The notes beneath the pieces are model-generated. The model was given only the letters and a program-made list of their open reading frames with translations, ran no database searches and had not been told where the DNA came from. Source: Acinetobacter oleivorans DR1 (lineage in GTDB: Bacteria > Pseudomonadota > Gammaproteobacteria > Pseudomonadales > Moraxellaceae). Taken from it: DNA of 64,000 bases. Positions 24,082-32,860 of the stretch are shown piece by piece. Every line of letters starts with the position of its first letter. Within the stretch, counting starts at the first letter, position 1. The stretch lies in the NCBI RefSeq assembly GCF_000196795.1, contig NC_014259.1:3410001-3474000 (forward strand). The letters are read 5' to 3'. The translations under genes and the position numbers were made by a program.

Positions 24082-25311
24082 TTAAGCAATTTTCCCATCA
24101 ATAATGCCTTTTTCTTTTAACGTAGCCAGCTCTTCTGCTGTTTTAAATCTCGATAAGATTTGAGCAGTATGTTCACCTAACTCTGGCGGTGCATGATGGT
24201 ATTCAACCGGAGTATCAGACAACTTTATTGGTGAACCAATGGTTTGGAAGTTTTCATTTAAACGATGAGGAATATTCACCACCAAGTTGCGATGTACAAT
24301 TTGTGGTTCAACCAAGGCATCTTCAATAGAGTTGATAACACCTACGGGTACTTTAAGTGCATGAATCATATCAACCCACTCTTTGGCAGTTTTCTGCAAA
24401 AAGTGCTCCGACAATAAAGGAATCAGTTCATCTCGATATTTTACGCGGTCTTGGTTGCGCATAAACTTTTCATTTTCGAGTAGCTCTGGATAACCAATCG
24501 CAATACATAAATCTTTAAATTGTTTGTCGTTACCACAAGCAATAATAAATTCTTTATCTTTGGCCTTAAAAGTTTGATACGGCACAATACTTGGGTGTTG
24601 ATTACCCATGCGCTGTGGTGCCTTACCAGAAGCTAAATAGTTCATTCCCTGATTTGCCAGTGCCGCGACCTGCACATCAAGGAGTGACATATCAATATAT
24701 TGTCCACGTCCTGTGTGTGACCGTGCAATCAAAGCTGCCTGAATCGCGATGGTTGAATACAATCCCGTTTGAATATCTACAACAGCCACACCAACCTTTT
24801 GCGCACCGCCGCCTGCCACATCATCAGGCTCACCAGTAATGCTCATTAAGCCGGACATACCCTGAATAATAAAATCATAGCCGGGTTCTTCTGCACGTGG
24901 GCCATCTTGCCCAAAACCAGTAATCGAGCAATACACAATATTTGGGTTTAGCTCACTTAATGAAGCGTAGTCCAAGCCATATTTAGCTAAAGACCCTGTC
25001 TTATAATTTTCAATTACCACGTCGGCAGTCTTGGCAATTTCATAAATTAAAGCCTGACCTTCGGGTGTAGTTATGTCTACCGCAACCGAATATTTATTAC
25101 GGTTAGTACACTGAAAGTAGCCAGATTCACGGGTCATGTTTCCATCTTGATCGGGCATCCATGGTGGCCCCCACATGCGGGTGTCATCACCGACCCGAGG
25201 GCGTTCAATTTTAATGACTTCCGCGCCAAGGTCTGCCAAGATCTGTCCGCACCAAGGCCCTGCAAGCACACGACTTAAATCTAAAACCCGAATTCCTTGT
25301 AATGCACCCAT
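24082..25311 (-). CDS. gcdG: Class III CoA-transferase, probable glutarate CoA-transferase
   Basis: The product is 409 aa, a CaiB/BaiF family protein: LDLSRVLAGPWCGQILADLG, EVIKIERPxxGDDTR, and the catalytic-Asp region SLLDVQVAALANQG (Asp about 173). With gcdH and gcdR in the same cluster, the likely reaction is CoA transfer to glutarate, giving glutaryl-CoA. It is 52 bp downstream of the MFS gene on the same strand. Substrate assignment rests on neighbours; other dicarboxylates are possible. Confidence 0.8.
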   Translation of the reverse strand: MGALQGIRVLDLSRVLAGPWCGQILADLGAEVIKIERPRVGDDTRMWGPPWMPDQDGNMTRESGYFQCTNRNKYSVAVDITTPEGQALIYEIAKTADVVIENYKTGSLAKYGLDYASLSELNPNIVYCSITGFGQDGPRAEEPGYDFIIQGMSGLMSITGEPDDVAGGGAQKVGVAVVDIQTGLYSTIAIQAALIARSHTGRGQYIDMSLLDVQVAALANQGMNYLASGKAPQRMGNQHPSIVPYQTFKAKDKEFIIACGNDKQFKDLCIAIGYPELLENEKFMRNQDRVKYRDELIPLLSEHFLQKTAKEWVDMIHALKVPVGVINSIEDALVEPQIVHRNLVVNIPHRLNENFQTIGSPIKLSDTPVEYHHAPPELGEHTAQILSRFKTAEELATLKEKGIIDGKIA

Positions 25312-25363
25312 ATCGATACCCTTATCTTTTTAGAAGGTACTCAACGTACCTTCCTGTCATTGT

Positions 25364-26686
25364 TTATGATTGTTTTTGCGGATCGTACTGACGATCTTTA
25401 ATAAATAATCCCGGCAATACACCCGCCACAAAATACGCAGCGCCCATCACAATAAAGGCCATGGTAAACGTACCGCCCGATGCCAAGAAACCAATCGTGG
25501 CTGGTGCAATCGCAGCCCCAACACGACCAATGTTATAGGCACCACCAATGGCTGTTCCGCGCACATCAGTTGAAAAACTTTCAGCCATATAAGTCGCGTT
25601 CACACCGTATGGAATGCCATATAAAAAGCCAAAAGTGATTAATAAATACAAAATATTGTCAGGGGTATTAAAGAAAATAATGATTGGCAAGAACACGGCG
25701 CTGGCAATTGTTCCAAACACAAAAACAGCACGGCGGTTAAATTTGTCAGCAAGATAACCCGCTAAAATTTTGCCTAAAATCATTGCGGTATATGAACCCA
25801 CCATATAACTGGTTAAGTTTTTAAAGTTCATATGCACTTCTGTTTCTAAATAACTTGGCATCCAGTTGTTAATGCCGTAATAACCAAACTGTAAGAAGAA
25901 TGCTGTCGTCATCCACAACAAAAACATCTTGCGGTGCTTAAAATTATTAAAAATTTGCTTATAGATACTGCCACTTTTCGGCTTTTCAGCCACCACTCTT
26001 TCTTTAGGTTGTCTGTTGCCTTGTAAGCTTTCAATTTTGGTGAGCTGCCAAGATTTTGGCTCTGGTACAAATCGTTGTAGGAAAATATTTACAAAAGCAG
26101 GCACCACGGTTAGGAAGAATAAAACGCGCCAGCCATGATCTGGAATAATTGCGCCAGCTAATAGGGTCGCTGCAATATAACCTACGGTCTGACCCGTCTG
26201 TAACGTACCCAATACCGTTGTACGGTACGTGGTTGGTACATATTCAGCCATTAAGGTATTACAAGCCATATAGAGTGCTCCAATACCCAAAGCACCAATA
26301 AAACGTAAGGCCATAAATTGCTCGAAGCTTTGCGTAAAGCCCAATAAGCAAGTCGCTACAGAAAAGAAAGTCACCGAGTTGGCAATAGTTCTTACGCGAC
26401 CAAACTTGTCACATGCCCAGCCACCCAAAATACCGCCAATACCCATACCTGCCAAAGAAGCACTACCTAATGCGCCTGCCTGAAAGGTACTTAAACCAAA
26501 CTCTGCCTTTAAGCTGGTCAAGCTATAAGACAGCAGCATAATATCAATGCCATCGACTACCATCGCAAAATAGGCAAATAACAACGCCCATTTCCATGTA
26601 TTTGGTCCAATCTTTTCATATGTTCCAAGGTTACTTGGAAATGTATTTCTTAATTCTTTCGATATTACTTGAACGTCATTGTTCAT
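25364..26686 (-). CDS. MFS transporter, aromatic/dicarboxylic acid:H+ symporter type
   Basis: The product is 440 aa with 12 membrane segments. MFS signatures are GGWACDKFGRVRTI (loop 2-3) and GYLADKFNRRAVFV (loop 8-9), with DGIDIMLLSYSLTSLKAEFG in the first helix, as in the AAHS subfamily. It probably imports glutarate for the adjacent CoA-transferase and GcdH. A 227-bp gap containing the gcdH terminator suggests its own promoter on the minus strand. Confidence 0.85.
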   Translation of the reverse strand: MNNDVQVISKELRNTFPSNLGTYEKIGPNTWKWALLFAYFAMVVDGIDIMLLSYSLTSLKAEFGLSTFQAGALGSASLAGMGIGGILGGWACDKFGRVRTIANSVTFFSVATCLLGFTQSFEQFMALRFIGALGIGALYMACNTLMAEYVPTTYRTTVLGTLQTGQTVGYIAATLLAGAIIPDHGWRVLFFLTVVPAFVNIFLQRFVPEPKSWQLTKIESLQGNRQPKERVVAEKPKSGSIYKQIFNNFKHRKMFLLWMTTAFFLQFGYYGINNWMPSYLETEVHMNFKNLTSYMVGSYTAMILGKILAGYLADKFNRRAVFVFGTIASAVFLPIIIFFNTPDNILYLLITFGFLYGIPYGVNATYMAESFSTDVRGTAIGGAYNIGRVGAAIAPATIGFLASGGTFTMAFIVMGAAYFVAGVLPGLFIKDRQYDPQKQS

Positions 26687-26865
26687 CTTTAGTTCCTCAT
26701 TTTCCCAAATGAGTCATCGGTAGCCTACTTATGTTTTCTGTATGACTTAATCTTCTATATTTTCATCATCTTATATTTAGTTTTAAGTACATAGAGGCGT
26801 ATCTTTACATGAGTATCCTTACGATGAATCTTGTCATTATCCATAAATTTTTGCGTAAAAATCCC

Positions 26866-26893
26866 TAAAGGCGTTCTCGAAAGAACACCTTTA
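26866..26893 (-). terminator. Intrinsic terminator after gcdH
   Basis: An 11-bp stem (26867-26877 / 26882-26892, one G-U pair on the minus strand) with a 4-nt loop, 20 bp downstream of the gcdH stop. Confidence 0.65.
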
Positions 26894-26913
26894 TCTTTTA
26901 AAAAATTAATGAG

Positions 26914-28134
26914 TTAGTTACTAAATGCCGCGATACCTGTTTGTGCACGACCTAAAATCAAAGCATGAACGTCATGTGTACCTTCATAGGTATTTACGAC
27001 TTCAAGATTGACTAAATGACGTGCTACGCCAAACTCGTCACTAATACCGTTTCCACCCATCATGTCACGCGCCATGCGGGCAATATCAAGTGCTTTCCCA
27101 CAGTTATTACGCTTAATGAGAGACGTGCCTTCGACTGCAGCAATACCTTCATCTTTCATACGGCCAAAACGTAAAGCCACTTGCAAACCCAAAGCAATTT
27201 CAGTTTGCATATCTGCCAGTTTCTTTTGGATTAATTGATTTGCAGCCAACGGACGACCAAATTGTTTACGGTCCATGGTGTATTGATGTGCAGTATGCCA
27301 GCAGAACTCGGCAGCACCCATTGCGCCCCATGCAATGCCATAACGAGCACTGTTTAGACAGGTAAATGGGCCTTTTAAGCCTCGAATTTCAGGGAACGCA
27401 TTCTCTTCGGGTACAAAAACGTTGTCCATTACAATTTCACCTGTAATCGAGGCACGTAAACCCACCTTGCCATGAATTGCAGGTGCAGATAGACCTTCCC
27501 AGCCCTTTTCTAAAATGAAGCCGCGAATATCACCCACATTACCTTCAGCAGAAACTTCTTTTGCCCAAACCACAAATACATCTGCAATTGGGCTATTGGT
27601 AATCCACATTTTTGCGCCACTTAAACGGTAACCACCGTCAACTTTTTTAGCACGTGTAATCATACTACCTGGGTCTGAACCATGGTCAGGTTCAGTCAAA
27701 CCAAAACAGCCAATGTATTCGCCAGTAGCTAGTTTAGGTAAGTACTTCTGCTTTTGCTCTTCGGTACCAAATTCATGAATTGGAACCATCACCAATGAGC
27801 TTTGCACGCTCGCCATAGAGCGGTAGCCCGAGTCGACATATTCAATTTCACGTGCAACCAAACCATAACTCACATAGTTCAAACCCGCACCGCCATATTG
27901 CTCAGGGATGGTTGGGCCCAGTAAACCGAGCTCTCCCATTTCACGAAAAATAGATGGATCTGTTGTTTCATGACGGAATTGTTCAAGTACACGGGGTTGC
28001 AAGCGTTCTTGGCAATAGGCATGAGCCGCATCACGAATCATGCGCTCATCTTCGGTAAGCTGTTGTTCAATTAAAAATGGGTCTTGCCAGTTAAATTGAA
28101 CTTTTGCTTTTTTTGTTGTCACCATGTGATTCAT
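26914..28134 (-). CDS. gcdH: Glutaryl-CoA dehydrogenase
   Basis: The product is 406 aa, an acyl-CoA dehydrogenase with FWQDPFLIEQQLTEDE-like N-terminus, CFGLTEPDHGSDPGSM, KMWITNSPIADVFVVWAK, and the catalytic base region VNTYEGTHDVHALILGRA (Glu in YEGTHD, about 388). It oxidises and decarboxylates glutaryl-CoA to crotonyl-CoA, feeding beta-oxidation. It is divergent from gcdR, and a 19-bp imperfectly symmetric site lies between them. Confidence 0.92.
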   Translation of the reverse strand: MNHMVTTKKAKVQFNWQDPFLIEQQLTEDERMIRDAAHAYCQERLQPRVLEQFRHETTDPSIFREMGELGLLGPTIPEQYGGAGLNYVSYGLVAREIEYVDSGYRSMASVQSSLVMVPIHEFGTEEQKQKYLPKLATGEYIGCFGLTEPDHGSDPGSMITRAKKVDGGYRLSGAKMWITNSPIADVFVVWAKEVSAEGNVGDIRGFILEKGWEGLSAPAIHGKVGLRASITGEIVMDNVFVPEENAFPEIRGLKGPFTCLNSARYGIAWGAMGAAEFCWHTAHQYTMDRKQFGRPLAANQLIQKKLADMQTEIALGLQVALRFGRMKDEGIAAVEGTSLIKRNNCGKALDIARMARDMMGGNGISDEFGVARHLVNLEVVNTYEGTHDVHALILGRAQTGIAAFSN

Positions 28135-28221
28135 CGCATCCTCTGCTTGATTTGATCTTCTTTATTTAACTCGATGTTATGCGTGAAAAATGCAGTAATC
28201 AAACGATAAATGTTCATGCAG

Positions 28222-28240
28222 ATATGCGACTTACGCATAT
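28222..28240. promoter_or_regulatory. Candidate GcdR operator
   Basis: ATATGCG (28222-28228) and CGCATAT (28234-28240) form a perfect dyad with a 5-bp spacer, a spacing usual for LysR-type boxes. It is 88 bp before gcdH and 140 bp before gcdR. Confidence 0.6.
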
Positions 28241-28380
28241 TTAAAATAAGACATATTAAATTTAGATATTTAATTGGTTGTATTTCATTAAAAATGGCTT
28301 ATTTTTATACTAAACTCGGATATCTGCATTTAGATCATATGCTGTTTTGAAATATGACCACAAATAAAAGGATTTTATTT

Positions 28381-29328
28381 ATGCGAAGAAGCATCCCGTC
28401 CATTCAGGGCCTGATTTGCTTTGAAAGTGCAGCAAAACATCTAAGTTATACCTATGCTGCGCAAGAGTTATGCATTACCCAAAGTGCAGTCTCGCGCCAA
28501 ATTCAGCAGTTAGAAGATTTCTTGGGTGTTGAACTCTTTATACGTACTCGGCATGGTGTTGAACTCACCATTGCAGGTCAGCAGTATTTTAAAAGTATTA
28601 AGCCTTATTTATTGGGTTTAGAGAAATGTACAGCCGATGTGATTTCTCATAAAGGTTTAGGTGGAACATTAAAATTAGGTGTCGTTCCTACCTTTGCAAC
28701 GCGTTGGCTGTTACCCAAGCTCCATCTTTTAAATCAAAAACACCCTGAAATTACGGTTCACTTAGAGACCAGCACCAAACCTTTTTTATTTAATGATAAT
28801 ATTTTTGACGCTGCGATTTTTGCAGGTACTCAGCAGCAAATTGACCACTGGCCCGGCATACAAGCGCATTATTTAATGGATGAAGAAATTGTACCTGTGT
28901 GCTCACCAAGACTAATCGAAAAGTATTTTCCAGATGCGGTGATGATTAATGAAAATATCTATGATCTAAGCTCTGAAGATTTGCTGAAAATTCCCCTGCT
29001 ACAACAAACCACCCGACCTAGCATTTGGCAAGAATGGTTTCTGACCCATCACATCCAGCATCCGAAGCCCTTTGATGGACAACGCCATGAGTTATTTTCA
29101 ATGCTTGCCGTTGCTGCCAGTCATGACATGGGAATGGCTTTAATTCCACAAATGTTGATTGAGTCTGAACTACAAAAAAAAGAACTGGTGATTGTTTCCA
29201 ATAAAAAATTAAAAGGCAGCCGAAAGTACTACCTCATTCACTCAAGCCAAGATGTATCACCAACCATTCAGAAATTTGTTGAGTGGATTTACCAAGAACT
29301 AGAACAACTAAAAAGCAATACAAATTAG
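28381..29328 (+). CDS. gcdR: LysR regulator of glutarate catabolism
   Basis: The product is 315 aa, of the GcvA-like branch: RRSIPSIQGLICFESAAKHL and the recognition helix ITQSAVSRQIQQLEDFLGV, then VVPTFATRWLLPKLHLLNQK in the effector domain. ATG 28381 has AAAAGG at good spacing; ATG 28354 is also open. Its divergence from gcdH matches the gcdR position in pseudomonads. It likely activates gcdH and the downstream carrier/CoA-transferase genes in response to glutarate. Confidence 0.85.
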   Translation: MRRSIPSIQGLICFESAAKHLSYTYAAQELCITQSAVSRQIQQLEDFLGVELFIRTRHGVELTIAGQQYFKSIKPYLLGLEKCTADVISHKGLGGTLKLGVVPTFATRWLLPKLHLLNQKHPEITVHLETSTKPFLFNDNIFDAAIFAGTQQQIDHWPGIQAHYLMDEEIVPVCSPRLIEKYFPDAVMINENIYDLSSEDLLKIPLLQQTTRPSIWQEWFLTHHIQHPKPFDGQRHELFSMLAVAASHDMGMALIPQMLIESELQKKELVIVSNKKLKGSRKYYLIHSSQDVSPTIQKFVEWIYQELEQLKSNTN

Positions 29329-29373
29329 CTCAGCAGCTCTGATTTATGCTCAATATTGCAATCTATGCACATA

Positions 29374-29405
29374 AAAAAAGATTGTGATTGATGAGATCAC
29401 AACCT
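29374..29405. terminator. Terminator between gcdR and alcohol dehydrogenase
   Basis: Stem GATTGTGAT / ATCACAACC (9 bp with one G-U on minus), 7-nt loop, an A-run on the left and TTTT on the right, between convergent genes. Confidence 0.7.
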
Positions 29406-29431
29406 TTTAGTTAAGTATAAATGTCTTTGAA

Positions 29432-30607
29432 TTAATGACTCATTAATTGAATATCTGAACCGCTACGTTTAGGGTCAATCAAGATTTTGGCATGCTGTTC
29501 AGGATCACGTAATGCTTCAAATGCACTCGTAACACCTTCTAAGCCAACAACACCCGTAATGAGCGGTGAACAATTCACTTCCCCTTCTGCAATCATATGT
29601 AGCGCATCTCTAAACTCAAGTGGTGTATAGCCCAACACAAACTGAATTTCTAACTCTTTATTAATCGCAAGTGCGGGTTCGATTTTGTCACTTTGCATGC
29701 ACACGCCCACCCCGACAATTCGGGAAAATAAAGGTGCACCTTCAATAATTTGTTGTAAAACACCCGGCACACCCACACACTCAAAAATAACAGGACGTTT
29801 TGGTAGAGCGCCCAATTTATCAATCATGCGCCATCCATGCCACCATGGTAAGCGTGTCGCTTGCAACTTATCAAACAGCCCCATGCCCATATTAATCGCG
29901 TCAGAAACATTGCCAAGCAAACCAAACTCTTTCCAGTTGGCAAATGGCGATGTCTCTTTAGGATCTACCACAATATCGGCACCGCATTGCTCGGCAAGCT
30001 TACGGCGGTTTGGTGAAAAGTCGCTGGCAACCACGGTTTTAACCCCAGCTGCTTTAAGCATTAATATGACACCTAGCCCAACAGGACCACAACCAATCAC
30101 AATTGCAGGTTCACCAGTTTTCACACGGCTACGGCGAACAGCATGCAATGCAACCGCCATAGGTTCAGTCATGGCAGCACTATCGGCATCTAGACCGTTG
30201 GGTACTTCAAACATCAAGCTCGATTGAGCCAATACTTGCTCAGCATAACCGCCCGAAGCATTTGGAGAAAGCCCTGTCGACAAATACCCATGCTGATCTA
30301 CATTTAAAAGCGGCATTGCGCAAACGAGTGTATCGGCTTTAAATTTGTGACGTGTTTTTGGGCCATAATCCAAAACTTTGCCACAAAATTCATGTCCTAG
30401 TACAAACGGATCTGTAGACTTGGCTAAACCATGAAACCCGACACGTGCAGCCAAATCATGCATGTGATCACAGTGGTGCTGCATATGTAAATCAGAGCCA
30501 CAGATCCCACATCGCACCACTTCTAATAACACCTGTCCTTTAGCAGGCGTTAATTTCGGTTGGTCCACCACTTGTAGTTTTGCTTGATGACAAAGTACCG
30601 ACTTCAT
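29432..30607 (-). CDS. Zinc-dependent alcohol dehydrogenase (MDR family)
   Basis: The product is 391 aa. The catalytic zinc site is CGICGSDLH (Cys at about 35) with GHEFCG, and the NAD site is VIGCGPVGLGVI. The four-cysteine structural zinc lobe is not evident. A GFHGLA insertion after the first zinc ligand distinguishes it from standard threonine or butanediol dehydrogenases. The substrate is unknown. It stands alone, divergent from add with a 400-bp gap. Confidence 0.82.
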   Translation of the reverse strand: MKSVLCHQAKLQVVDQPKLTPAKGQVLLEVVRCGICGSDLHMQHHCDHMHDLAARVGFHGLAKSTDPFVLGHEFCGKVLDYGPKTRHKFKADTLVCAMPLLNVDQHGYLSTGLSPNASGGYAEQVLAQSSLMFEVPNGLDADSAAMTEPMAVALHAVRRSRVKTGEPAIVIGCGPVGLGVILMLKAAGVKTVVASDFSPNRRKLAEQCGADIVVDPKETSPFANWKEFGLLGNVSDAINMGMGLFDKLQATRLPWWHGWRMIDKLGALPKRPVIFECVGVPGVLQQIIEGAPLFSRIVGVGVCMQSDKIEPALAINKELEIQFVLGYTPLEFRDALHMIAEGEVNCSPLITGVVGLEGVTSAFEALRDPEQHAKILIDPKRSGSDIQLMSH

Positions 30608-31008
30608 TTGAGCGCTTCCTATTTCTTCTTTTTCATTTACTTGCTAGAAATAGATTTCTACAGATAAATTAATCGCTTTATCAGTTTGGTCTTTAGCAAG
30701 CCTTTATTCATCTTTACAACTAAAAAGCAAAATACCAATGACCATTCTTCAGCCAATCCACTATTGAAGAGTCAACAAAAACAGGCTCAGCGAAATTAAA
30801 AACAATAAAAATCTTGGTGCTTGTATCTTACACAGACTGCGTTATCTTCTTAGGCCAGAACAATGTCATCAAAATTAAAACTAATACAAATATAGTAAGT
30901 TCAAAAAACTCAACTCAACACTTTTCACAAAAACATAGCAAATCCAAACTTTTATCAGCAGCTCTAAACAGGCATGATGAATTAAGGCGAACAGATAAGA
31001 AGAAATCT
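30608..31008. other. Intergenic region between adh and add
   Basis: No gene or recognised riboswitch is seen in 400 bp; in particular no purine-riboswitch core. The add frame is open from 30814, but that stretch has no adenosine deaminase similarity. Promoters for the two divergent genes must lie here. Confidence 0.5.
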
Positions 31009-32004
31009 ATGATTACAAAAACGCTTCCGCTTACAGATATACACCGTCATCTTGATGGCAACATCCGCATTCAAACCATTTTAGAATTGGGCCAACAATA
31101 CAATTTGGATTTACCTGCCTACGACATTGAATCTTTACGCCCACACGTACAAGTTATGGATAACCAACCTGACTTATTAAGTTTTTTATCTAAGCTCGAT
31201 TGGGGCGTAAAAGTATTAGCAAGCCTAGATGCCTGCAAACGCATTGCTTTTGAAAACATGCAGGATGCTGCCCAACAAGGCCTAGATTATGTAGAGCTGC
31301 GTTTTTCACCGGGTTATATGGGCATGACCCATCAACTCCCACTTGAAGGCGTTGTTGAAGCAGTTATTGCGGGTGTAAAAGAAGGTAGTCAAGCTTACGG
31401 GGTAAAAGCGAATTTAATCGGCATTATGAGCCGTACTTTTGGTCAGGAAGCTTGCGAAAAAGAATTAAATGCCCTACTTGCCCATAAAAATGATATTAAA
31501 GCGTTGGATCTTGCTGGAGATGAGCTTGGTTTTCCGGGCAATTTATTTATTGATCACTTTAAAAAAGCGCGTGATGCAGGTTGGCACATTACGGTACACG
31601 CAGGTGAAGCTGCCGGCCCAGAAAGTATTTGGCAAGCCATTGAAGAATTAGGTGCCGAACGAATTGGACATGGTGTTAAAGCAGTTCAAGATTTAAAACT
31701 TTTAGATTATTTAGCTAAACATGAGATTGGTATTGAATCTTGCCTCACTTCAAACATTCAAACCAACACAGTACCGTCTTTAGCAGAACACCCATTAAAG
31801 ACTTTTTTAGAACATGGTGTACTTGCCACCATTAATACAGATGACCCAGCAGTAGAAGGTATTGAGATACAACATGAATATTTAACTGCTGCCCCATTAG
31901 CAGGTTTAAGCCCTGAGCAAATTTATACAGCTCAAGAAAATGGACTTAAAATCGCATTTTTATCAGATCAAGAAAAAGATGAGTTAAGACAGAAATATCA
32001 ATAA
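31009..32004 (+). CDS. add: Adenosine deaminase
   Basis: The product is 331 aa, a metal-dependent hydrolase barrel: TDIHRHLDGN (two zinc His, residues 10-12), LAGDELG, HAGEAAGPESIW (zinc His and catalytic Glu), ERIGHGVKAVQD and STNTDDPAV-like INTDDPAVEG with the last zinc Asp. It deaminates adenosine and deoxyadenosine. ATG 31009 gives the canonical length. The stop codon abuts a 7-bp tandem repeat array, with no spacer. Confidence 0.93.
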   Translation: MITKTLPLTDIHRHLDGNIRIQTILELGQQYNLDLPAYDIESLRPHVQVMDNQPDLLSFLSKLDWGVKVLASLDACKRIAFENMQDAAQQGLDYVELRFSPGYMGMTHQLPLEGVVEAVIAGVKEGSQAYGVKANLIGIMSRTFGQEACEKELNALLAHKNDIKALDLAGDELGFPGNLFIDHFKKARDAGWHITVHAGEAAGPESIWQAIEELGAERIGHGVKAVQDLKLLDYLAKHEIGIESCLTSNIQTNTVPSLAEHPLKTFLEHGVLATINTDDPAVEGIEIQHEYLTAAPLAGLSPEQIYTAQENGLKIAFLSDQEKDELRQKYQ

Positions 32005-32177
32005 CAGAGAACAGAGAACAGAGAACAGAGAACAGAGAACAGAGAACAGAGAACAGAGAACAGAGAACAGAGAACAGAGAACAGAGAACAGAGAACAGAG
32101 AACAGAGAACAGAGAACAGAGAACAGAGAACAGAGAACAGAGAACAGAGAACAGAGAACAGAGAACAGAGAACAGAG
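32005..32177. repeat. 7-bp VNTR, 24.7 copies
   Basis: The unit CAGAGAA is repeated 24 times without error (32005-32172), plus a partial CAGAG (32173-32177). It starts immediately after the add stop codon. A perfect heptamer array of this kind is prone to slippage. A. baumannii MLVA typing schemes include a 7-bp repeat locus; whether this is that locus cannot be told here. Confidence 0.98.
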
Positions 32178-32319
32178 CTTATATAAACACGTTCAAATAT
32201 TGGAGTGCGATTGAATTAAAATTTCAAAGTAGAAAACAAAAAAATTCCTTCCATCGTTAAGACAAGAAGAAATTCTTTTTAATCTTTGGGATATTTTAAA
32301 GCTTTAACGCTTTTAAATA

Positions 32320-32396
32320 TGGTCGGAGCAGTAGGATTCGAACCTACGACCCCCTGGTCCCAAACCAGGTGCACTACCAGGCTGTGCTATGCTCCG
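32320..32396 (-). tRNA. tRNA-Pro(TGG), copy 2
   Basis: 77 nt with encoded CCA. The anticodon stem CCTGG/CCAGG encloses TTTGGGA (anticodon TGG), and the T-loop is GTTCGAATC. Its sequence is identical to the copy at 32642-32718. Last gene of the tRNA operon. Confidence 0.96.
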
Positions 32397-32400
32397 AAAT

Positions 32401-32477
32401 TGGGGTGAATGACGGGATTCGAACCCGCGACAACTGGAATCACAATCCAGGGCTCTACCAACTGAGCTACATCCACC
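32401..32477 (-). tRNA. tRNA-His(GTG)
   Basis: 77 nt including the extra 5' G and encoded CCA. The anticodon loop TTGTGAT within CTGGA/TCCAG gives GTG. T-loop GTTCGAATC. Confidence 0.96.
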
Positions 32478-32508
32478 ATCAAATAGTTCTATGTACCAAG
32501 CTACCGAG

Positions 32509-32585
32509 TGGCGCGCCTGACAGGATTCGAACCTGTGACCATCCGCTTAGAAGGCGGATGCTCTATCCAACTGAGCTACAGGCGC
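32509..32585 (-). tRNA. tRNA-Arg(TCT)
   Basis: 77 nt with encoded CCA. The anticodon stem TCCGC/GCGGA encloses CTTCTAA, giving TCT. D-arm AGCTCAGTTGGATAGAGC. Confidence 0.96.
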
Positions 32586-32641
32586 TTAACCGATGATGCT
32601 TATCATGCGATACTTCGCCGATCTTAAAATATTATTTTAAG

Positions 32642-32718
32642 TGGTCGGAGCAGTAGGATTCGAACCTACGACCCCCTGGTCCCAAACCAGGTGCACTACC
32701 AGGCTGTGCTATGCTCCG
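32642..32718 (-). tRNA. tRNA-Pro(TGG), copy 1
   Basis: 77 nt, identical to the tRNA-Pro at 32320. First gene of the Pro-Arg-His-Pro operon, about 48 bp downstream of a consensus promoter. Confidence 0.96.
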
Positions 32719-32765
32719 ATCTATCTCAGCTTTTGCTGTATCGCACATCGTGCGGTACGGTGTGC

Positions 32766-32794
32766 ATTCTAGGCGCGACGCCCTCAGACGTCAA
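32766..32794 (-). promoter_or_regulatory. Sigma70 promoter of the tRNA operon
   Basis: On the minus strand TTGACG (-35, plus 32789-32794), a 17-bp spacer and TAGAAT (-10, plus 32766-32771). GC-rich bases follow the -10, as usual at stringently controlled stable-RNA promoters. Confidence 0.85.
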
Positions 32795-32860
32795 CACCTA
32801 TTGTCAAAAAAAGTTAAAAATCCTTATCAAATGTATATTTAACAAGCATTTTGAGTTTTT

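Noticed and set aside
30608..31008. Purine riboswitch before add
   Set aside because: No three-way-junction core sequence is visible; the region appears to be an ordinary promoter stretch.
32005..32177. Possible CRISPR array
   Set aside because: The unit is only 7 bp with no spacers and no cas genes; it is a simple tandem repeat.
32369..32596. Open frame of 75 codons on plus with DGIRTRD and PDRIRTCDHPLRRR
   Set aside because: It is the antisense of three tRNA genes; such peptides are a well-known false prediction.
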